Below, in pieces: positions 58,714 to 64,000 of a DNA stretch of 64,000 nucleotides (positions within the stretch are counted from its first letter, which is position 1; each line of letters begins with the position of its first letter). The DNA is from JAFDZO01 sp044226845 (GTDB lineage Bacteria > Bacteroidota > Ignavibacteria > Tepidaquicellales > Tepidaquicellaceae), in NCBI GenBank assembly GCA_044226845.1, contig JBGAGG010000001.1:124001-188000 (forward strand). Direction: 5' to 3'. Made by a program: the position numbers and the translations under genes. The notes under the pieces were generated by a model that saw only the letters and a list, made by a program, of their open reading frames with translations, was not told the origin of the DNA and did no database searches.

Positions 58714-60141
58714 CTATATTCCCACCAAGTCCACCACATTCTCTATATGATATGTATGCGGGAACATATCAACGGGCTGGACGGTATTTATTTTATATTT
58801 TCCTTTTGAACAGATTATCTGCAGGTCGCGCGCCTGAGTGACGGGATTGCAGCTTACATATACAATTTTTTCAAAATCGGTTTCTGCAAGTATCTCGCAT
58901 ATCTTCGGATGGAGACCTGCCCTCGGCGGATCAAGAATTACTTTATTATATTTATGCAGCTCTTGAACATCTTTTGAAAGCAGAAAATCTTTTATATCGC
59001 CTAATTCAAAATCCACATTGGAAATATTGTTCAGCTCCTTATTCTGAAAAGCATTTTTAATAGAGTCTTCAACAAGCTCAACACCTTTTACTTCTGCGAC
59101 TTCATCTGAAACAAAAATTGAAATTGAACCCGTACCGCAGTATAAATCCAAGACCTTATCAGTTTTTTTAAAGTCGCCGGCTTTTGCTGCTATGTTATAT
59201 AATCGTTCGCCCTGCTTTGTGTTAGTCTGAAAAAATGAATTGGGTGAAATTTTAAATTTAAACTTCGCTCTATTCCCTTGGCCGTTATCTTTATTCAGCT
59301 CTTCCTCAATATATCCTTTGCCGAAGACAACTCTCTCTTCATCACCGAATGCAACCTGCGCTTTTTTATTCGAGATTGCATTTATAAATGTCGTAACTTC
59401 CGGAGCAGCTTGTTTCAGTCCCTCCGAATATTCATTTATCAAATCTTCATCATAATCATATGTAATGAGCGAGACCATTAAGTCATTTGTATTCTTGCAT
59501 TCGCGGACGATAAGAAAACGTAAAAATCCCGAGTGAGTATCAATTGTATAAACGCTTACGCCTCTGCTTTTGAAAAAATCGCGTGTATAATTCAAAATTC
59601 TGTTCGATGCATCCGATTGCAGCCAGCATTTATGCACATCGACTATCTTCGAATGAAATCTCGGCACGTGTAATCCCAACGCAAAATCTTTTGGCACTCC
59701 GTTCTCAACATCTTCCTTCGTCAGCCATCTGTCATCTGAAAAAGAGAACTCCATTTTATTCCTGTAAAAGAAAATATCATTGCTGGAAAGAGCCAAAGGG
59801 ATTTCAAGGTTTTCAAATCCGCCGATTCTTTTAAAAGCATTTCTTACCGCCTCTGTTTTGAAATCTAACTGCTTCTCGTAAACATAGTTCTGAATTTTAC
59901 ATCCGCCGCATGTTCCGAAATAAATGCATGGCGGGTCTATTCTATACTCGGAAGGCTTCACAATTTCAAGCAGTCTTCCTTCGCCGTAGTTTGATTTTTT
60001 TTTCTTAAGCTGAATTCGCACAGTATCACCGGGCAGGACTTTATCCGTAAAAATTACAAAGCCTTCATCGGTTTTGCATACACCTTTGCCTTCTGAATTC
60101 AGTTCCAGTACATCCAGAGTAAGCTCATCGCCTTTTTTCAT
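58714..60141 (-). CDS. rlmD: 23S rRNA (uracil-5-)-methyltransferase RlmD-type
   Basis: This 475-residue enzyme has a TRAM domain at the start (KGDELTLDVLELNSEGKGVC), the iron-sulfur cysteine motif CIYFGTCGGCKIQ (C-x5-C-x2-C) with HKCWLQ as the fourth, and a Rossmann methyltransferase domain (VLDLYCGTGSISIFV). The catalytic Cys is in YVSCNPVTQARDL, followed by the Glu-type ending. The RumA/RlmD/RlmC group methylates U1939 or U747; the two-enzyme split cannot be decided, hence RlmD-type. It is divergent from kdsD at 60295. Confidence 0.92.
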   Translation of the reverse strand: MKKGDELTLDVLELNSEGKGVCKTDEGFVIFTDKVLPGDTVRIQLKKKKSNYGEGRLLEIVKPSEYRIDPPCIYFGTCGGCKIQNYVYEKQLDFKTEAVRNAFKRIGGFENLEIPLALSSNDIFFYRNKMEFSFSDDRWLTKEDVENGVPKDFALGLHVPRFHSKIVDVHKCWLQSDASNRILNYTRDFFKSRGVSVYTIDTHSGFLRFLIVRECKNTNDLMVSLITYDYDEDLINEYSEGLKQAAPEVTTFINAISNKKAQVAFGDEERVVFGKGYIEEELNKDNGQGNRAKFKFKISPNSFFQTNTKQGERLYNIAAKAGDFKKTDKVLDLYCGTGSISIFVSDEVAEVKGVELVEDSIKNAFQNKELNNISNVDFELGDIKDFLLSKDVQELHKYNKVILDPPRAGLHPKICEILAETDFEKIVYVSCNPVTQARDLQIICSKGKYKINTVQPVDMFPHTYHIENVVDLVGI

Positions 60142-60294
60142 CTGTTATTAAGTTAATTTTGAAGTTAAAATTGGAGTTAGTTTAGGATTAAAATTAATGA
60201 TATTTTTTTAAACCTGTATTATAGCTAATTTCTTAAAATAAATTCGGATTTTTAAGTCAGAATTATTATTTAACAGAAATAACTTTAGAACACA

Positions 60295-61290
60295 TTGGCT
60301 AAAATAGATTCAGCGAAAGATATTATAAAGAACGCAAAGAAAGTCATTTGCATAGAGAAAAAAGAAATCGCTTCTTTAGAAAGAAGATTTAACGATAAAA
60401 ATTTTGCCGATAGCTTTGTCTCGGCAGTTGAATCAATTTATAAATGCAAAGGCAAAGTTGTTATTACAGGTGTGGGGAAGTCCGGCATCATTGCGCAGAA
60501 AATTGTTGCAACGTTTAACTCAACGGGAACGTACTCAATTTTTCTACACTCGGCAGATAGCGTTCACGGCGACCTTGGAATTTTGCGCGATGAAGATATT
60601 GTAATTGCTATTTCCAAAAGCGGCGACTCATCTGATGTAACACAGATAATTCCGCTGCTCAAAACTTTAAAAGTAAAAATAATTGCAATCATAGGAAATA
60701 CTTCCTCTGAAATAGCAAAGCTTTCCGATATTGTTTTAGATGCCTCTGTTAAAGAAGAGGCATGTCCGCATAATTTAGCTCCGACTTCTTCATCAACAAC
60801 TGCGCTTGTACTGGGCGATGCGCTTGCAATTGCGCTTCTTCAGAAGAGAGATTTTTCAAGAGAGGATTTTGCAAGGTTTCATCCCGGAGGAATTTTAGGA
60901 AAGAAGTTATTGCTGAAAGTCAGTGATTTGCTTCAGGAAGAAAATAAAATCCCGATTGTAAACTTCGATGCAAATCTAAAAGATATAATTTATATGATTT
61001 CATCAAAGCGCCTCGGGTGTACATGCGTTGTGAAAAAAAATAAAGTCGTGGGAATTATAACTGACGGAGATATTAGAAGATTTCTTGAAAAAAATATTGA
61101 CCATATTAATACAACTAAGGCAAAAGATATAATGAACTCAGTGCCTAAGTTGATCCCGCCGAATACACTGGCAAGAACTGCTCTTGAAATAATGGAAGAG
61201 AATAAAATTACGCAGCTCATCGTTGCAGATAAAAAAAGAAAAGTACTGGGAGTTCTTCATATGCACAGACTGATTGAAGAAGGCTTATAA
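60295..61290 (+). CDS. kdsD: Arabinose-5-phosphate isomerase (KdsD/GutQ family)
   Basis: This 331-residue enzyme makes arabinose 5-phosphate for Kdo and LPS. The start is TTG (MAKIDSAKDIIKNAKK). The SIS domain has KVVITGVGKSGIIAQKIVAT, FLHSADSVHGDLGIL and VIAISKSGDSSDV, and the ACPHNLAPTSSTT-like loop (here CPHNLAPTSSSTTALVLGDA) is exact. Two CBS domains follow (IVNFDANLKDIIYMISSKRLG, MNSVPKLIPPNTLARTALEI). LptC and OstA genes follow directly, so this is an LPS synthesis and export operon. Confidence 0.95.
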   Translation: MAKIDSAKDIIKNAKKVICIEKKEIASLERRFNDKNFADSFVSAVESIYKCKGKVVITGVGKSGIIAQKIVATFNSTGTYSIFLHSADSVHGDLGILRDEDIVIAISKSGDSSDVTQIIPLLKTLKVKIIAIIGNTSSEIAKLSDIVLDASVKEEACPHNLAPTSSSTTALVLGDALAIALLQKRDFSREDFARFHPGGILGKKLLLKVSDLLQEENKIPIVNFDANLKDIIYMISSKRLGCTCVVKKNKVVGIITDGDIRRFLEKNIDHINTTKAKDIMNSVPKLIPPNTLARTALEIMEENKITQLIVADKKRKVLGVLHMHRLIEEGL

Positions 61291-61297
61291 AGAAGGA

Positions 61298-61831
61298 ATG
61301 CATTTGTATAAACTATTTTACATAGCAGTTATATTTGTCTCACTTGCGTTTTTTTCGTGCGATGAAAAATTTGAGCCGCCGAAATCTGACCTATCTCCGG
61401 AAAACATTCCCATTCAGGAAAGCTGGAATTCAGAAGTAACTTTCTCCGATTCAGGATTTGTAAAAGCAATTTTGAAAGCTGGGCATATATCTGCCTTCAG
61501 TGATAAAGGTTATACATTGATTGACAGCGGGGCAGTTGTGGATTTTTATAAGAACGGAGAAATTGTTTCTACTCTTACCGGTAACAGAGGGAAAGTAGAA
61601 GACAACACAAAGGATATTGAAATATTTGACAGTGTGCGTGTTGTAAATAAAGCGGGCAGCGAGCTGAGAACATCGAAGCTGCTCTGGAAAAATAAAACAC
61701 AGAAAGTTTATTCTGATGTATTTGTAAGGATAACTACTCCTAAGGAAATAATCGAAGGAATAGGTTTTGAGTCAGACCAGAATTTAACGAATTATAAAAT
61801 TTACCAGGTAAGTGGTGTCTTCGATAAATAG
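61298..61831 (+). CDS. lptC: LPS export ABC transporter periplasmic protein LptC
   Basis: The best start is the ATG at 61298, preceded by AGAAGGA, giving 177 residues. An in-frame TTG 24 bases upstream overlaps kdsD and is less likely. The N-terminal lipid or membrane anchor is LFYIAVIFVSLAFFSCDEK. The OstA/LptC-like beta jellyroll follows: WNSEVTFSDSGFVKAILKAGH, AVVDFYKNGEIVSTLTGNRG, LLWKNKTQKVYSDVFVRITTP and IIEGIGFESDQNLTNYKIYQV. LptC hands LPS from LptBFG to LptA. The overlap or short spacing with kdsD and ostA supports an operon. Confidence 0.9.
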   Translation: MHLYKLFYIAVIFVSLAFFSCDEKFEPPKSDLSPENIPIQESWNSEVTFSDSGFVKAILKAGHISAFSDKGYTLIDSGAVVDFYKNGEIVSTLTGNRGKVEDNTKDIEIFDSVRVVNKAGSELRTSKLLWKNKTQKVYSDVFVRITTPKEIIEGIGFESDQNLTNYKIYQVSGVFDK

Positions 61832-61845
61832 AAGACAAATAGAAT

Positions 61846-63270
61846 TTGATACATAAAAAAATAAAATATTGTTTAGCTTTTTTTTTCGTTTTTTCCTTTG
61901 CAAATATTTTTGCTCAGGAAAAAGTTGAACTGATACATGCAGACTCTCTTACAGGCAGAAGTGAAAACGGCCAGCTTATACGCGAGGCACAGGGCAATGT
62001 GCAGTTCAAGCAGGGAAATATAACTGTGTTTTGTAATTCCGCGACGCAGTTTCCCGACCAGAATAAAGTTGAGCTGCGGGGTAACGTGAAAATATATCAG
62101 GATACGATGTCGCTTTTTACATCAAAAGGAGTTTACTACGGCAATGAAAAACGCGCAACGGGCGAAGGCGGTGTAACACTGAAGGACCCTAATGCAACAC
62201 TAAGGGCAAACAGCGGAGTATATTTTTTTGAACAGGCAAAGGCTGATTTTCACGGAGATGTCATAATTATTAATCCTCAGTACAGGATTACCTCAACACA
62301 CTTAACTTATCTAAGGAACACCGAAGATTCTTTTGCAAAAGGAAATGTAATTGTTACAACTGACTCGGCGATTATAAAGGCAGAGAACATTGATTTTTAT
62401 AAGAGACAGTTTAAGACATTTGCCTATGAAAAAGTTGTGATTGACAGTGATTCCACTTTAATTTATGCAGATACTCTCACAAATTATTCAGATAAAAAAG
62501 AGTCTTATGCAGCGGGCAATGTGCGCGTTGAGAGTCTGAATAATAACACTGTCCTCTATGGAAATATTTTAGAGAATTACGAATTGAAAAATTATACAAA
62601 GCTTGCGGGAAGATCGAAATTAGTTCAGATAGATAAAACAACCCCCGATACACTTTTTATATACAGCTCGTTCATGGAGGCGTTCAGAACTAAGCCTGAG
62701 TATTATATTGCAACGGATAGTGTTGAGATAATCCGAACAAATTTTTATTCGAAATGCGGGCGTGGAATTTACTTCAAAGATTCCTCAAAGCTCGCCATGG
62801 AAAAAGAGCCGATTGTGTGGCAGGATAACATGCAGATTACGGGCGATTCAATTTACGCCGAGCTTCCCGGAAATAAATTGCAGAGCATCTTTGTGAGAAA
62901 GATAAACATACCTAATACAAAGCCTTCGTTCATGATTTCGCAGGGAGACTCTTTATTTGCAGACAGATACGACCAGATTCGCTCACGGGATATATCTGTA
63001 TACATTCAGGATGATAAAGTGGATTCAATAGTTGCCACAAGCAATGCTTCAAGCATATATTTTATTTATGAGGATAAAAAAGCAAACGGTGTGAATAATT
63101 CTGAAGGGGATAATATATATATTTATTTTGACAGGGTTGAAAATACTGTTTCAAAAATAAGAATTGAAAAAAGCGTTAAAGGTGTTTACTCTCCTGAAGC
63201 GGAAATTGGTAAGGTAGCCTTGGCTCTCCCGGGATTCACTCCGAGAAATGATAAACCCATCCGAAGATAA
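61846..63270 (+). CDS. OstA/LptA-like LPS transport protein
   Basis: This 474-residue exported protein starts with TTG and a signal peptide (LAFFFVFSFANIFAQ). The first half has two LptA/OstA N-domain modules: LIHADSLTGRSENGQLIREA-type GNVQFKQGNITVFCNSATQF, and RGNVKIYQDTMSLFTSKGVYY. The rest is a further beta-jellyroll repeat (AEGNVIVTTD-like, AAGNVRVESLNN). Its size is larger than plain LptA (about 180) and smaller than LptD. It probably bridges LPS from LptC to the outer membrane. Its stop abuts the stop of the minus-strand gene. Confidence 0.87.
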   Translation: MIHKKIKYCLAFFFVFSFANIFAQEKVELIHADSLTGRSENGQLIREAQGNVQFKQGNITVFCNSATQFPDQNKVELRGNVKIYQDTMSLFTSKGVYYGNEKRATGEGGVTLKDPNATLRANSGVYFFEQAKADFHGDVIIINPQYRITSTHLTYLRNTEDSFAKGNVIVTTDSAIIKAENIDFYKRQFKTFAYEKVVIDSDSTLIYADTLTNYSDKKESYAAGNVRVESLNNNTVLYGNILENYELKNYTKLAGRSKLVQIDKTTPDTLFIYSSFMEAFRTKPEYYIATDSVEIIRTNFYSKCGRGIYFKDSSKLAMEKEPIVWQDNMQITGDSIYAELPGNKLQSIFVRKINIPNTKPSFMISQGDSLFADRYDQIRSRDISVYIQDDKVDSIVATSNASSIYFIYEDKKANGVNNSEGDNIYIYFDRVENTVSKIRIEKSVKGVYSPEAEIGKVALALPGFTPRNDKPIRR

Positions 63271-64000
63271 TTATCGTCTGTTCTTTTTATTTTTTTTCAT
63301 CAAATCATCCAGCTTTTCCTGTGCCCATTTTACTGACTGCGGCACCATAGTTTTCATTTCTTCTTTAAATTTTACCGCTTCATACTCATCAAATTTCATT
63401 TTCAGCTTAGTTACTTTCTCTATAGATTTAATATGTTGCGAGTAAATCCTCTTCGCATCTTTCGAAATATTTTTATTCTGCTTTAAGAATAATTTATAAT
63501 TGGTAATGAGATACAAAGCCTGTTCGAACATATCGAGCTCATAAAAACACTTAAGCAGCAAGTTTTTCACATCGTATCTGAAATAGAAAAATTCATATTT
63601 AACCTTGCTGATAAATTCCAAAGCCCTCGGGTAATTCTGCTTATCATATTCAAGCAAGGCGTAGCTGAAATCCCTCATGTTGTCACGGGAGTCCTTAGGT
63701 ATTTTATCAAGATTTCTTTCGAGGAATGATATGAGCCAGTCATAATCTTTTTCCTCTTTAGCAATAAGGATAATATTTCTGAATCCCAACAGAGTAATAA
63801 CTTGCGGCTTATCGGGCTCCGAGAAGAGCTGATATCTATCCATAGTTTTATAAACATCTAAAAGATATTTATTGAACTCAAATTTTCCGAGATGAATATA
63901 ATCTATGCAGAGAGATGCAAATGCATGCAGCATTTCTGACTGCTCGCGCAGGCTGAACTTATCGATATTATTTAAAAATATTTTCTCTGCTGAAAAATAA
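63271..64000 (-). CDS. TPR-like protein of unknown function, 5' end beyond window
   Basis: The frame is open through the right edge of the window (no start seen), so the N-terminus is missing. An internal ATG at 63933 is not the true start, as the frame continues upstream with AEKIFLNNIDKFSLREQSEM. Helical TPR-like pairs are visible: WLISFLERNLDKIPKDSRDN, FSYALLEYDKQNYPRALEFI, NLLLKCFYELDMFEQALYLI and KRIYSQHIKSIEKV. The end is Lys/Arg-rich (MKKNKKNRR). It is convergent with ostA, with adjacent stop codons and no gap. I do not recognise the family. Confidence 0.72.
   Translation of the reverse strand, partial: YFSAEKIFLNNIDKFSLREQSEMLHAFASLCIDYIHLGKFEFNKYLLDVYKTMDRYQLFSEPDKPQVITLLGFRNIILIAKEEKDYDWLISFLERNLDKIPKDSRDNMRDFSYALLEYDKQNYPRALEFISKVKYEFFYFRYDVKNLLLKCFYELDMFEQALYLITNYKLFLKQNKNISKDAKRIYSQHIKSIEKVTKLKMKFDEYEAVKFKEEMKTMVPQSVKWAQEKLDDLMKKNKKNRR

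Overview
The window is AT-rich chromosomal DNA from a Gram-negative bacterium of the Bacteroidota/Chlorobiota/Ignavibacteriota assemblage, most likely Ignavibacteriota. Two exported proteins end in a type IX secretion (Por) sorting domain that opens with the NYPNPFNPSTKI box common in Ignavibacteria and relatives. Clear Shine-Dalgarno sequences are rare and several genes start with TTG. Outer-membrane functions (BamD, KdsD, LptC, OstA/LptA) are present. The lineage is inferred from these traits, not from a marker-gene tree. I see no prophage, CRISPR array or classical insertion sequence.

Layout. 1-9.6 kb is mostly minus strand: a large protease/propeller protein cut by the left edge, two VOC proteins, a multicopper oxidase with a metal-binding HMA lipoprotein, a methyltransferase, a metallopeptidase-like gene with a frameshifted leader, a thioesterase and BamD. 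9.7-11.7 kb holds glutamate dehydrogenase, tRNA-Pro(CGG) and a GIY-YIG gene preceded by a tRNA-3'-end-like fragment. 11.8-16.7 kb is a plus-strand run: 5'-nucleotidase, YggX, an RsbU-type phosphatase, CyaY (frataxin), PurE and a CpeT-like protein. 17.4-22.1 kb has a CrtI-like oxidoreductase and a probable metal-handling cluster (Cys-rich protein, YtkA-like lipoprotein, outer-membrane protein, two HMA proteins). 22.3-28.2 kb is the replication block dnaN-recF-dciA-gyrB, then uppP; dnaA is not here. 28.3-37.2 kb has coaD-rsmD, a PilM-like ATPase, a pentapeptide lipoprotein, a ComEA-like protein, a sortilin-like T9SS substrate and TerC. 37.3-45.4 kb is a patchwork of small metabolic enzymes (SDR, RidA, GNAT, VOC, YjbQ) with a HEPN-domain protein. 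45.4-55.1 kb has a methyltransferase, a flavin reductase, LemA, a GMPP/PMM-like fusion, PtsN, an M61 peptidase and pyruvate phosphate dikinase. 55.2-64 kb has an unusual tRNA-like gene, a rhodanese, small unknowns, RlmD and the KdsD-LptC-OstA envelope block.

The most unusual material is non-coding. Two roughly 480-bp intergenic regions (about 43.3-43.8 and 56.3-56.8 kb) are inverted copies of one dispersed repeat family. The second copy carries an extra 107-nt segment that folds into a four-way junction with no unpaired junction bases. A separate structured element lies between convergent genes at 44.45-44.57 kb, and a tRNA-like gene at 55.2-55.4 kb has an oversized variable arm and lacks U33.

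Functional themes: (i) metal and redox homeostasis (multicopper oxidase, three HMA proteins, YggX, CyaY, Cys-rich protein); (ii) envelope building (UppP, BamD, KdsD, LptC, OstA, T9SS cargo); (iii) core replication and RNA modification (DnaN, RecF, DciA, GyrB, RsmD, RlmD).
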